A stretch of 64,000 nt of DNA, taken from positions 9,236,501-9,300,500 of the forward strand of contig NC_092198.1 of assembly GCF_043641665.1 (NCBI RefSeq), written 5' to 3'. Each line of letters begins with the position of its first letter. Positions within the stretch are counted from its first letter, which is position 1. Source of the stretch: Enoplosus armatus. Its lineage: Eukaryota; Chordata; Actinopteri; Centrarchiformes; Enoplosidae. Below the pieces are notes generated by a model. That model was not told the DNA's origin. It saw nothing but the letters and a program-made list of their open reading frames with translations, and did no database searches. The position numbers were made by a program, and so were the translations under genes. This document shows, one piece after another, positions 39,101-48,017 of the stretch.

Positions 39101-41585
39101 GACATGCACAGTAAGTTAGAAACATTTTTATATTCTAGTATTCACACTTTGTTTTTTGGGCTAATTCTGTAGCTTTTGGCTGTCCGTCCAACTTTGCCTT
39201 TCTTTTTCCATTCCCCCAGAATTTGGAAAGTGGCTACATGTGCACATGTCCCCAAGGTTTCGAGGGCTCCCACTGTGAGCACAGCCTGCTGACGTGCGCC
39301 GACTCCCCCTGTTTCCACAGTGGCAAATGCTGGGAGAAGGACAATGGCCGCAGCTACATGTGCGAGTGTCCCCGCGGCTACACCGGACTCAACTGCGAGA
39401 AGAGAGTGGACAAGTGCACGTCGCTTCCCTGCGCTAATGGTACAGTCTTCCTCCCCTTTCTGAACTTCCCCTCGCTCTTTCTCCCCCCCTTCAAATTCTT
39501 GCAACTGGAAGCAGTGTGGAACAACAGGAATTGGTGGGAACTTGGTGTCTATTGTCCTCCGTATAAACACTCGGCAGCTCAGAGCAGCAGCTTGTAAATG
39601 TCGCCACAGCTCACCGCGGTTGTTGATGAAAGGGGACAAATATCCAGCGCAGCTCGATTTCTGTCTTCTTGTAAACACGAAGGGCTCTGGGATTGGTGTG
39701 TGTTGGGAGAACAATACGCGGTGCTGTGGTCACACTGGGTTTGATGGAGATGTGTGAACTGAAGGGGCCTCATGGGAAGGCTTATGGAGATCACGTTCTC
39801 TCTGCTTTTGAAATGCCTTGATGTTGAGATGCCTGTCATTTTGGATGCTAATGTTAGCTGTGTTTGTTGATACTAACCGTCGTCCCCTCCTCTTCTGCAG
39901 GTGGTCTGTGTCTGATCCACGGTGGCATGCGTGTGTGTAGCTGCCGTGCAGGATTTACTGGCCAGCGCTGTGAAATCAACATCAATGAGTGTGCCGGTGA
40001 CCCCTGCCTCAACGGTGGCACCTGCCAAGACCGGATCAACGACTACACCTGCGTCTGTCCTGCAGGCTATGGCGGACGCAACTGCGACAGAGTCCTGGAT
40101 GAGTGCTCCCTTCACCCCTGCCTCAACGGGGGTCTTTGCACTGGGGGCGGTGGGCCAGGCAAGCCTCCGGCAGCCTGCATCTGCGCGTCAGGCTTCACCG
40201 GGCCTCGCTGTGAGTTCTTCGCGGCCGTCACCTCTCCGGTGACCAACAGAGAGATTCAAGATGGCTTCCAGTGGGCGGCGGTTTCCCTGGCTGTGGGGCT
40301 GGTGGCGCTGCTGGTGCTGTTGTGTATGGTGGGCTTGGCTTTGAGGCACATCCACAGACAGGCCCAAAGAGAGAGGGGCGACACAGAGACTATGAACAAC
40401 CTGTCCAACGTTCAGAGAGACAACCTGATCCCAGAGTCCCAGCTGAAAAACACCAACCAGAAAATCGGCCTGGAGGTGGACTGTGATTCAGAGAAATCGA
40501 ACTTTATCCACAAAAACTATCACTTGGACTCTTACAACTCTAACTCGAAGGAGTTCAAGGATGACAAGTCACAAGAGGATAAAAGTCTTATTTATGACAA
40601 ATGTTTAGAGGACAAAATGCCCTTGAGTAGAATGTACAGGTAAGAGGAACCATATTCACACTGCTTGTACTAAACTATCATGTGCACATATGATAATGTG
40701 TGTCAAAGTAGTAGGACATTCCCATAGGTCTCCTCTATTTATTGAGTTCATGCAGTGGTTTATATGTGGATCCCTGCTGAGTGGAAATTACTGTTAATGG
40801 GTTTCACCCAACAACCCGACATTTTTTTCAAGTTTGGAAACCATACATTCGACATTTACACAGTTCATACATGTTTGACAATCGCTTTGCTGCACACTGC
40901 CCCTATCCTCCCTGCTGCCTCACTGTATACATGCGCACCTAATGCATAGCTCTGCCATGTGCTTCTACTTTGTGTTAACACAAAGTGTGATTTGTGTTTT
41001 GCAGTGAAAAGCCAGAGTGTAGGATATCAACGATATGTTCCTCAAGAGACTCCATGTACCAGTCGGTATTTGTTATAGCGGAGGAGAGGAGGGAATGCGT
41101 CATAGCAACTGAGGTAAGCCAAATAAAATCACGTCTTCATCAGCATATCCGCAGGTCCTCCACTTGACATGCATCATGTCGTCCCAAGTGCCCTATCCCT
41201 CATTACTGACAGGGGATGGTGCTCTTTGTAAAATGGCTGTATTCTGGTATTTGGGAAAGCCCAATCAACTGCCAGTTATTGGTTTCTGTAAATTACACTG
41301 GCTATTCTTTATCTTGGCCACGTGATGACCTAAAGTCCGAACTTATACTGATTCCTCACACATGTTTGGCTCTGCTTGTTCTCAACGGTGCTATGTTTTA
41401 CTGCTGTGGCATTTCGTGGAATTTTTTAAGATGTCCATTTCCAAGGAAAATATAATGTTGATACTGGAGCATGTGACCTGTAACAGTTCCAAAAAGCGCT
41501 GTGAAAACACTTAGGAGAGTTTTTTGCTTTGGGATTATTGTATTTGTACTACAATTTTGTCCTCTCCTTTTTCTCTCAGGTATAA
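33287..41585 (+). CDS. dll4: Delta-like protein 4 (Notch ligand), 11 coding exons, 690 aa
   Basis: Type I membrane Notch ligand central to arterial and sprouting-vessel fate. Joined exons: 33287-33340, 33486-33746, 34118-34175, 34834-35097, 37182-37242, 38585-38715, 38941-39110, 39220-39439, 39901-40639, 41005-41113, 41580-41585; all junctions are GT-AG and the sum is 2073 nt. Domains: signal peptide about 1-22; MNNL about 24-100; DSL 168-210 with Cys 168, 177, 181, 193, 201, 210; eight EGF repeats starting at Cys 215, 246, 281, 321, 359, 399, 437 and 475; membrane span about 531-554; cytoplasmic tail 555-690. The tail has the Delta-type stretches [20 protein letters not shown] and SEKPECRIS and ends in IATEV, a PDZ ligand. 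The length is close to human DLL4 (685 aa). Eight EGF repeats, the tail and the chac1/ino80 neighbours favour dll4 over dla, dlc or dld. No frameshift seen. Confidence 0.96.
33486..33746 (+). CDS. dll4: dll4 exon 2: MNNL domain
   Basis: 87 codons, residues 19-105. It includes the Delta/Jagged N-terminal motifs [18 protein letters not shown] and VLGTNSF. The acceptor is CTTTTAG and the donor GTAAGAG, phase 0. Confidence 0.95.
34118..34175 (+). CDS. dll4: dll4 exon 3: end of MNNL domain
   Basis: 58 bases encoding [19 protein letters not shown] plus one base of the next codon. The small size matches the third exon of Delta genes. Confidence 0.93.
34176..34833 (+). promoter_or_regulatory. dll4: dll4 intron 3, candidate endothelial enhancer
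   Basis: This 658 bp intron holds an ETS-type ACTTCCTC (34433-34440), a perfect RBPJ-type CGTGGGAA (34455-34462) and a second ETS-type TCTTCCTGT (34518-34526) within about 95 bases. There is also a fork/SOX-like GTTAAACAATTT upstream. Intron 3 of mammalian DLL4 contains a known arterial enhancer driven by ETS factors and Notch/RBPJ. Equivalence here is inferred from position and motif content only. Confidence 0.45.
34834..35097 (+). CDS. dll4: dll4 exon 4: DSL domain
   Basis: 264 bases, residues 125-212 plus one base. It contains the complete DSL domain with six cysteines and the receptor-contact stretch [11 protein letters not shown]. The donor is GTAAGCA. Confidence 0.96.
36082..36132. repeat. 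(CA)n microsatellite in dll4 intron 4
   Basis: Alternating CA of about 50 bases with one G interruption near 36117. Confidence 0.9.
36484..36790. promoter_or_regulatory. CpG-dense island in dll4 intron 4
   Basis: About 23 CpG dinucleotides fall between 36490 and 36645, in otherwise CpG-poor intron sequence. Clusters such as CCGCGCGTG, CGCACGCGGGCGG and GGTCGCGCGG are conspicuous. SOX-like CCATTGTTGG and AACAATAG and an E-box GACAGCTGTC lie next to it. It could be an alternative promoter or an unmethylated enhancer. No exon is evident in it. Confidence 0.45.
37182..37242 (+). CDS. dll4: dll4 exon 5: first part of EGF1
   Basis: 61 bases: [20 protein letters not shown] and the start of the next Val codon. 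The acceptor is CTGCTTTAG and the donor GTAAGTAT. Confidence 0.93.
37617..37646. repeat. (ACTC)n tetranucleotide repeat in dll4 intron 5
   Basis: About seven copies of the ACTC/TCAC unit. Confidence 0.9.
38585..38715 (+). CDS. dll4: dll4 exon 6: end of EGF1 and EGF2
   Basis: 131 bases: [12 protein letters not shown] then the EGF2 core [12 protein letters not shown] and [14 protein letters not shown]. Confidence 0.95.
38941..39110 (+). CDS. dll4: dll4 exon 7: EGF3 and start of EGF4
   Basis: 170 bases, residues 277-333, including [19 protein letters not shown]. The donor is GTAAGTTA, phase 0. Confidence 0.95.
39220..39439 (+). CDS. dll4: dll4 exon 8: end of EGF4, EGF5, start of EGF6
   Basis: 220 bases, residues 334-406 plus one base. 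It includes [13 protein letters not shown] and the EGF5 cysteines 359, 364, 370, 381, 383 and 392. Confidence 0.95.
39901..40639 (+). CDS. dll4: dll4 exon 9: EGF6-8, membrane span, most of cytoplasmic tail
   Basis: 739 bases, residues 407-652 and two bases. EGF7 ([10 protein letters not shown], then [10 protein letters not shown]) has a calcium-binding and Asp/Asn hydroxylation-type pattern. EGF8 has a glycine/proline-rich loop (GGGGPGKPP, 488-496) between its third and fourth cysteines. The span [20 protein letters not shown] is followed by basic stop-transfer residues RHIHRQAQR. Confidence 0.96.
41005..41113 (+). CDS. dll4: dll4 exon 10: conserved tail end
   Basis: 109 bases encoding [20 protein letters not shown] and the following stretch to ECVIATE, phase 0 before GTAAGCC. 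This is the most conserved piece of Delta tails. Confidence 0.95.
41580..41585 (+). CDS. dll4: dll4 exon 11 coding part: terminal Val and stop
   Basis: After the acceptor TTCTCTCAG the exon starts GTATAA, adding a single Val and a stop to complete the ATEV terminus. The rest of the exon is 3' UTR. Confidence 0.92.
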   Translation, partial: V

Positions 41586-42089
41586 ACTGTGAGGGGTCTG
41601 AAGGCGAGGGAGCGAGGAAAAAGACACAATCGAGGCAGAATATAATATTCTGGATTGTTTACAAATGCTGAGACGAGACTGGAGATTGTTTAAGATGTCC
41701 ACTGCTGCTCTGGAACACTTGAGAACTGGAGAGGGCAGAAACCTCTGCTCTGCGAAAACGAGAAAAAAAGAACAGAACTGAGAAACTTTATGTTGACCGA
41801 GTGTTTGTATGCAAAACATGTACAGTGAAGGACCTCTCCCAGTTGTGACAATGGTTAAACGGACTGGCGAATAGACTGACTACACAAGGTGTGAAGACTG
41901 ACAGAGCATCTGCGAAATATTAATTTATAATCTCGGCCATCCTGGACAGTAGAAGGAAGCGAAGGTGGATCATTGCCCCCTCGTATCTGACCTGGCCTTG
42001 TGTGATAATCATGATGACTTTGACAGCCAACCAATCAGTAAAAAAAAGGTGCCTAAGATTTGACCCCTTCAGCCCCCCAACCCCCCTTT

Positions 42090-42090
<1 letters not shown>

Positions 42091-42133
<43 letters not shown>
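42091..42133. repeat. (CA)n microsatellite in dll4 3' UTR
   Basis: About 43 bases of CA inside the inferred 3' UTR, so probably transcribed. Confidence 0.9.
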
Positions 42134-42135
<2 letters not shown>

Positions 42136-42750
42136 AGTCCTGCCATCTTCGCCTGCTATGCAAGACTCAGGGTCGAGACGAGTGAACTCACCCACTGTCA
42201 CAATCCAACCTCACAAACACTGAGAGTTATGAATGTCTGAAACCAATCTTCAACTGTCAATCACGTGAAAATGACTGGTTGGACTTTTCCATGCAACGGT
42301 GAAGATTGTATGCAGCCCAAATTCACTAGAAGCCTTAAAAGAGGGGGTTTGAATGCTAAATTTGTGCCCTTGTCTGTTCTTGGATCTTTTGCACTACAAA
42401 AATAAAATCGGGGGAAAAAAACTTTTTAATCAACAGGGATTGGAAGAGAAAACCACAGGAGCGCAATAGTCAGTGCTGTGCCAGCAAGATCCAAGAGAAA
42501 GGAAAAGTTTGCATAGAAAAGTGTTTCTTTATGCAACCCGACTGAGAAAAACAAAGAGACTCAAAACAAGGAGAAAAGACTGTCACACCACTGCCTGCCT
42601 ATAATAAATTTCAAAAATACAGAACCAATAATGTAATTTTTTTAAATGATTATTTCCAGAGTTTAATTTAAATATGACACACTGCTCTTTATATGTTTTA
42701 TAATATTATTTTGTATATAATGCATATTTATAAGGACCAAACTTCTGAAG

Positions 42751-42756
42751 AATAAA
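42751..42756 (+). terminator. dll4: dll4 poly(A) signal
   Basis: AATAAA in the context CTGAAGAATAAAACTTCC. An earlier AATAAA at 42401 could give a shorter 3' end. Confidence 0.55.
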
Positions 42757-42775
42757 ACTTCCTTGAAAACTGTTT

Positions 42776-45700
42776 ATAAGTTGATGTCAGTAAATGGAAA
42801 AGGAAATTATTTTTGAGGTTGTTTTTGAATAATGAAATTGAGTACAAATGATGATCCAATGTGTCTTTCATTTATTTTTGTATCTGGGCTTAATTTAAGA
42901 GGAGATTGTTGAATCTTAAAAATCTCATCCTGTGCTCAGTTTCTATCCATATTGCTCAGCTAGATGTCTTAAATTGTGAGCAGGTTTATGAGTATGAAAT
43001 CCAGCTGCCCTCCTACATTCACACATCATATTAAATGTTTTGGACATTTGAGAGAGACATAAAGCCCCCTGCCTGTAGCATCACTACTTCGAGTAATTCC
43101 TGGAAACGCCTTTGGCTCCCACCCCGCTCACCCACCCCTCGTTCTCTCTCCGGCCCTAAATTGGCTTGAAATTCAAATCCGTTTCCACGGATACCACCCC
43201 CTCAAGCTGGAAATGGCGAAACAAAGCCAGGCGCAGGGCAAAGGGGAACGCCCCCCTCACCCCACCCCTCATAATGCTCGCACACACACATGCGTCCGTG
43301 TACACACACACACACACATACAGCCAACCAAACAGATGCCGTGGGGGGAGCACAGAGTGAGTCTGTAGTGCCATAAAAACAGCAGCATATGCCAGGCCTC
43401 TCGCCCCGTGTGCATGACACACAGAGTGCACAGACCTCTTCCCATAAAAAACACACACTCGAGCACTTACAGGCTCCCCAACTGCCTGCCTCCCCTTCAG
43501 GGTTAAGAGCAATATTTCAATGCCCGGTTCTGCACTACCCGTTCCCTGCAAATAAAGCTGGGGAGAGGGCCTGGCACTGAGGCTGTCACCAGAGGGGAGG
43601 GGAAACCAGATGGGAGCCAGTGGATCTGCTATGAATCCACATAAATAACAAGATCTCTATTTTCGAAAAGTTGACTTATCCAAGCAGTCTGGTCTTATTG
43701 CCCTTAGCCCTTCTTGTCTTTTGTGTATTGTGCCCTACAGTTTCTTCTTAACATGCCACCATCCGTTGATGTTGAGGGGATATCACCCATGGAGCAGTTC
43801 CAGTGTGTCTGAAAATCCATTTTGGGGAAATGTGTCATCCTGCATTATAAATGCAAACCTCTCCTGCCTCCAGTTAACACAAATCCTGCGACAGTCAACA
43901 CCCCCTAATCAGCAGCAATCAACGCTCGGCAGAGAATCTGGATGGCTTTTCCATCACACACATCCTGTTAGCCTGTTGACCTAGGCATCGTCATCTAAGC
44001 GCTTGTGTGTGCGTAAAAACAAGTTTGGGAAAGGGTGCTTCCGGCCTGGCTCAAGAAAAACATACACGTTATCACAACGATTAATCATCTAGTTAAAAGC
44101 CCCCCCCAACGCTTTGGTCTGTTACCTGACTCAGCCTGATAGAACTTTCTTCCCACCACCATCATACTCACACCTTTAAGCAGACACACACACCCTCATT
44201 CACACTTGATCACAGTGGCAAACACATGCTAGGGCTTTGCTCTTTGGCCTCTGGGTCTCCATAGCATGGCCAGGCATTTTCATTGTGTTATAATCACAGC
44301 ATCCTGTTTGTGACCCGGTGACATCAGTTCCTGTTTCCTCCCTGATTAAAAAAAAATGCAGAACATGCCGGCGTGGGCCGACAGTTTTTCTCACGCATCA
44401 CTTTCTTCAATCTGCACAGATGACTTCAGGTTTTTCAGGAAAACAACCTCAAAACAAGCGCAGACAAACACGCCAATTGGCACTATTTATTCTGAGGGGG
44501 GAAGTCTGTGATATTGACGTCATGAATGGAAAATCATCTCTTTATGAGGAATGTGGAAGCTTAATTTAAAGCCTCATTTAGCTCCTGGCGGTGCATGTTT
44601 TTGCTCATACATGTGTAGGCAGACTACACTGACACATTATGATGCTGTTACTCACTGTTCTGTAACCTCGCCTTGCACTGCACTCTTGGTCGTCTCATTA
44701 ATTAACACTAGGTGTCAGTAAGAAACCCACACACAGGAAATAAGTGGTCAGTGCACGCCAAAGTAAAACCCCAGGTATACTCAAGTTCAAGTTTTAAAAC
44801 AACATAATTAAGACAGCAGCCCATAAGGTCAACCGGAAATACATAATGGAGACAATCTACTAGAAGAAGTTGAGACTGAATCTGAAGCATAAACAAATCT
44901 GTGCTGTGGATGTTTTCTTGCAAGTACAGTGACATTCTGTAGGATTCTACTTTTAGATGCCACTGACCATATGCAGTCTATCTTGTTTGTCTGCATATAC
45001 TTCATATCTTGTGGGCCAGGAAAGCAGAAACATGGGGATATATGGGCAAAGTCTGGGGCTTGAAACAATTATCTATTTCAAATCTTTTACTTTGACAGCA
45101 AAGACAGGTGAATATTTGATTAACCGACTCCAAACATTGAATCAGTGTGCTAGATTAGATTTCAGGCAGTGCTGTCAGCATGGCTTAGCCGAGGCCTTTA
45201 GTGGCCTGTGCTTAGAGCAGCCCAGAGATACTGTGGCAGCAGGCTCGAGGAGTGGATGGACATGAAAGGCCGCAGCATAATGGGATGGAAGCTTGTGCAT
45301 GACACAGGGTCGCTCAAAGGCCTGGATTGTGTGGTGCTTTGGATTTATGAAGAGCTGATACAGTTGTCTGGCCTCTTATCAAGGCAGATAATGCCAGCTA
45401 TTTATAGATAATCTATCTATTGAGCACAGATGAGCCTCTGCTATTACAGTATATCAGATCCAGCAGGAGCAGTGGGCATTTTTGTGCATTTGATCAGGTC
45501 TTCCATCTTTCTGATCATCCTTTTCTCTTGTTGTGACTCTGCTGTGGGCAGTGTTCTGGCAGTTTTCATTCCTTATATCCCTTCCTATCTCTTGCTATCT
45601 TTATTTTGTCAAGTATTTGGTTTATAAGAAATGTTCATAGGTTGTCCCACACACAGTCTAAACCTGGGGTGATTATCAAACTCAGAAATCACCCATTCCG

Positions 45701-46289
45701 TCTATGAGCCTGCATTTGGCTGCCAACGCAAGATGTTTGTTGAGTAAGGTGTATATAAAAGGGACTTGTGTGTGTGTGTGTGTTTACAAAGTTGGAATAA
45801 TTGCGCAAGAGTAATATTTCTGATGATAACAAACTGACCAACTGGTGAGCCAGCCAACCACATGTGCCATGTCAAAATGACCCTACCTGCTCGAAGTGTC
45901 TACAAAAACAAACCTGTGATTATACACAACACAGCAAATTTGAAAAGAAAAGTACCTGTCCACCTCCCTTCAACACGTTTTTCTGCCTGGTTCCAGAGGG
46001 CTGATCCTCAGTGACCTTTGTCTTGCCATTGGATCTTTAGGCTGTGGGACTGAATCACAGCCCTCACTTGTCCCAGCTCATTTAAACATCCATGTAGGGT
46101 GCTTATTAACTCACATGTCAAGAGTGATTTCCATCCATACTGTGTTCAGGTCATTCCCCTAGGCAGAATGATTTATATAATTTGTGTTATGTTTAACTTC
46201 ATGTAATGTTATATTGTTTCCTTTGTGGCATATCTTGTGAAATAAAACACATTGCCTTATTTAGGCCTCTCTCTCTCCCAGGTCAAGCC
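42776..46289. other. Spacer between dll4 and chac1, no gene seen
   Basis: About 3.5 kb without a supportable ORF. It contains small CA tracts (43280-43318, 44184-44204) and a CT-rich patch at 46266-46279 just before the chac1 regulatory region. It could hold regulatory DNA for either gene. Confidence 0.5.
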
Positions 46290-46298
46290 TGATGCAAC
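46290..46298 (+). promoter_or_regulatory. chac1: CARE site 1 of chac1 (TGATGCAAC)
   Basis: TGATGCAAC matches the C/EBP-ATF response element (TGATGnAAn) bound by ATF4 and CHOP heterodimers. It lies about 350 bases before the TATA box. Human CHAC1 is a known ATF4-ATF3-CHOP target. Confidence 0.6.
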
Positions 46299-46340
46299 GT
46301 CTTGGAATGTTGCCTGGTTGCTACTATAGCCCTGAAATGC

Positions 46341-46348
46341 TGTGGGAA
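46341..46348 (+). promoter_or_regulatory. chac1: RBPJ-type site in chac1 promoter (TGTGGGAA)
   Basis: TGTGGGAA is a perfect match to the Notch effector consensus YGTGRGAA. It directly abuts CARE site 2. Function is inferred; one 8-mer can occur by chance. Confidence 0.35.
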
Positions 46349-46357
46349 GTTGCATCA
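46349..46357 (-). promoter_or_regulatory. chac1: CARE site 2 of chac1, inverted (GTTGCATCA)
   Basis: An exact reverse complement of CARE site 1, 50 bases downstream. Two identical sites in opposite orientation are unlikely by chance and suggest a bipartite amino-acid/ER-stress response region. Confidence 0.6.
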
Positions 46358-46413
46358 GCCAGATCAAGTCTGAACCATATGGAAATATATTCAGAGACTG
46401 ACAACACAGGCGA

Positions 46414-46602
46414 CCAATCAGAAATTGAATCAGTTGGAGTTACAGTTCATCGGCCAATCACGTTGAAAGATGGCTGCGCGTCTCAAGTCAAATGTGAGCC
46501 AATAGGGTAACCGGTTTGGTTTAATGTCCCGCCTTGTTCGGCGCACCGACATGTGATTTGGTAAAATGGGATCGAGAACAAGTCTTCCTTACATATTATT
46601 GG
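46414..46602. promoter_or_regulatory. chac1: Cluster of CCAAT boxes upstream of chac1
   Basis: CCAAT occurs at 46414-46418, 46454-46458 and 46499-46503, and the inverse ATTGG at 46598-46602. Several are within the NF-Y-type CCAATCA context. All lie within about 230 bases before the TATA box. Confidence 0.5.
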
Positions 46603-46641
46603 TTAAAAGCTCTGGCATGGAATCGCCCAGCTGCTCTGGAC

Positions 46642-46650
46642 TATATAAAT
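46642..46650 (+). promoter_or_regulatory. chac1: chac1 TATA box
   Basis: TATATAAAT in the context GGACTATATAAATACGTGAG. Predicted start site near 46671. Confidence 0.65.
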
Positions 46651-46670
46651 ACGTGAGCGCCTCTGCGCCA

Positions 46671-47149
46671 TGTTATCGGGGAAACGCTTAAAATCACCGC
46701 AGCTGCTTGGCCCGGGAGAAGATTAACAGCGACGCGTTTGAAAAGGCCAACATCACTAAATCAAACCTCGATCTTTTCATTCGTTAGCTTTAAATTAGTA
46801 GTGTCACCGGCCAGCGAATCAGCTGGCCAAAGCGGTTTTTGTTTTTTTCCCCGTCGACTAGAAGGCCAAAGCGGCTGCCATGGATTTTTAAGGCATAATG
46901 CGGCACCTCTAATGCAACGGCAATGCATAGTGCAAGGCAAAATCAAGTGCGAAATTCCATCTTCGCAACTGCCAAGCAGTTGGGCTCAAATACCGTCCGC
47001 GGTATACCTGCGAGTCAGCCGGTACCACTGCTCCTGGACCGGAGGAAGCTAACGCTAGCTAGCTAGTCACCTTAGCTAGTCGCATCGAATTTGAACGAGT
47101 GATCCATCGATTCATCCGAACGTCGTCAACACTAAAGTTATCGATCAAA
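46671..47149 (+). other. chac1: chac1 5' leader with upstream ORFs
   Basis: The leader of about 480 nt has four AUG-started ORFs: 46880-46891 (3 codons), 46898-46912 (4 codons), 46912-47052 (46 codons, overlapping the previous stop as TAATG) and 46923-47066 (47 codons). All end before the main start. A further ATG at 46670, 18 codons long, sits at the presumed start site. This is the arrangement expected for eIF2-alpha-phosphorylation-dependent translation. The 5' end is inferred from the TATA box, and an unseen leader intron cannot be excluded. Confidence 0.5.
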
Positions 47150-47320
47150 ATGAAGCCTCAAGACATCGTCGCCGGGAAGACCAGCCTGTGGATCTTCGGG
47201 TACGGGTCACTGGTGTGGAAGCCTGACTTCAAGTATAAGAGGAGAGAGGTCGGTCACATTCAAGGCTACAAGAGACGATTCTGGCACGGAGACAACTTCC
47301 ATCGCGGGAACGACAAGTTG
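47150..47320 (+). CDS. chac1: chac1 exon 1
   Basis: 57 codons from MKPQDIVAGKTSLWIFGYGS to GNDKL, donor GTAAGATG. Confidence 0.94.
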
Positions 47321-48017
47321 GTAAGATGCTTAATGTTTGTGCTTACTTTGTTTGTCAGTTTGCTTGTGTTGGCACGTTGACTCGCTGCTGTTTGTGAACT
47401 GCGTGGCTCTCACTGCACCAGGCGTTGTCCATGACGTGACCCCATTTCTCTTCCTCTCCTTGCAGCCCGGAAGAGTGGTGACGCTGATCGAAGATGATGA
47501 CGTAAGTGGAAAGCCCTACATCCTATTGGTTTGCCAGTGATGCTGTAGAAACTGCAGTGGAGTTTCCAGGCTTAAGAAACTTCAGTGTAACCCCCACTTT
47601 GCACTAACGTCACATGTTTTCCTCCCCTCACAGGCGAGCACTTGGGGCGTGGCGTTTGAGGTGACAGGCTCTCAAGTCGAGGAGTCCCTGAAGTACCTCA
47701 ACGTGCGCGAAACGGTCTGTGGTGGCTACATCACCAAGATGGTGGATTTCTTCCCTGAGGGGGAGAACCAGTCCCCGGTTCAGGCGCTGGTGTACATCGC
47801 CACCGCAGCCAACCCCCTGTACCTGGGGCCTGCCAGCCCGGAGGAGATCGGCGTCCAGATCGCTGTGTGCACAGGGAAGACGGGCCACAACCTGGAGTAT
47901 CTGCTCCAGCTGGCCAAGTTCATGAGGAGCAGCTGCCCGCACGTGGAGGACCACCACCTGTTCTCCATCGAGGCGGCAGCACTGACCATGGCGTCCTATC
48001 TGTTAGCAGCCCAGTAA
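47150..48017 (+). CDS. chac1: Glutathione-specific gamma-glutamylcyclotransferase 1, 3 exons, 196 aa
   Basis: Cytosolic enzyme that cleaves glutathione to 5-oxoproline and Cys-Gly; induced by the ATF4-CHOP arm of the stress response and also known as Botch, an inhibitor of Notch maturation. Exons: 47150-47320, 47466-47501, 47634-48017, all with GT-AG junctions in phase 0. Motifs: the GGCT substrate loop FGYGSLVW (16-23), RRFWHGD, the catalytic Glu at residue 95 in YLNVRE, and YLGPA and GHNLEYLLQL near the end. Human CHAC1 is 222 aa; the difference is mainly a shorter N-terminus. The ATG at 47150 is chosen because the upstream extension of the frame has no ATG. The short N-terminus, the location beside dll4 and the stress-type promoter favour chac1 over chac2. 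Confidence 0.95.
47466..47501 (+). CDS. chac1: chac1 exon 2 (36-base exon)
   Basis: Twelve codons, PGRVVTLIEDDD, between TTGCAG and GTAAGTGG. It preserves the conserved GRVVTL strand, and skipping it would remain in frame. Confidence 0.93.
47634..48017 (+). CDS. chac1: chac1 exon 3 with catalytic glutamate
   Basis: 127 codons and a TAA. It starts ASTWGVAFEVTG and contains the catalytic VRE. Confidence 0.95.
   Translation, partial: ASTWGVAFEVTGSQVEESLKYLNVRETVCGGYITKMVDFFPEGENQSPVQALVYIATAANPLYLGPASPEEIGVQIAVCTGKTGHNLEYLLQLAKFMRSSCPHVEDHHLFSIEAAALTMASYLLAAQ

Larger units (their letters stand above)
41586..42775 (+). other. dll4: dll4 3' untranslated region (inferred)
   Basis: About 1.2 kb, AT-rich towards the end, with a (CA)n tract at 42091-42133. 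Candidate poly(A) signals are AATAAA at 42401-42406 and 42751-42756. The second is followed by the end of the AT-rich stretch. Confidence 0.6.

Noticed and set aside
39142..39714. 190-codon minus-strand open frame opposite dll4 exon 8 and intron 8
   Set aside because: It is the antisense shadow of a GC-rich EGF exon, with no known domain and no splice or promoter signals.
47099..47149. In-frame extension upstream of the chac1 ATG
   Set aside because: The extended frame has no ATG, only GTG; the MKPQ start fits the family.
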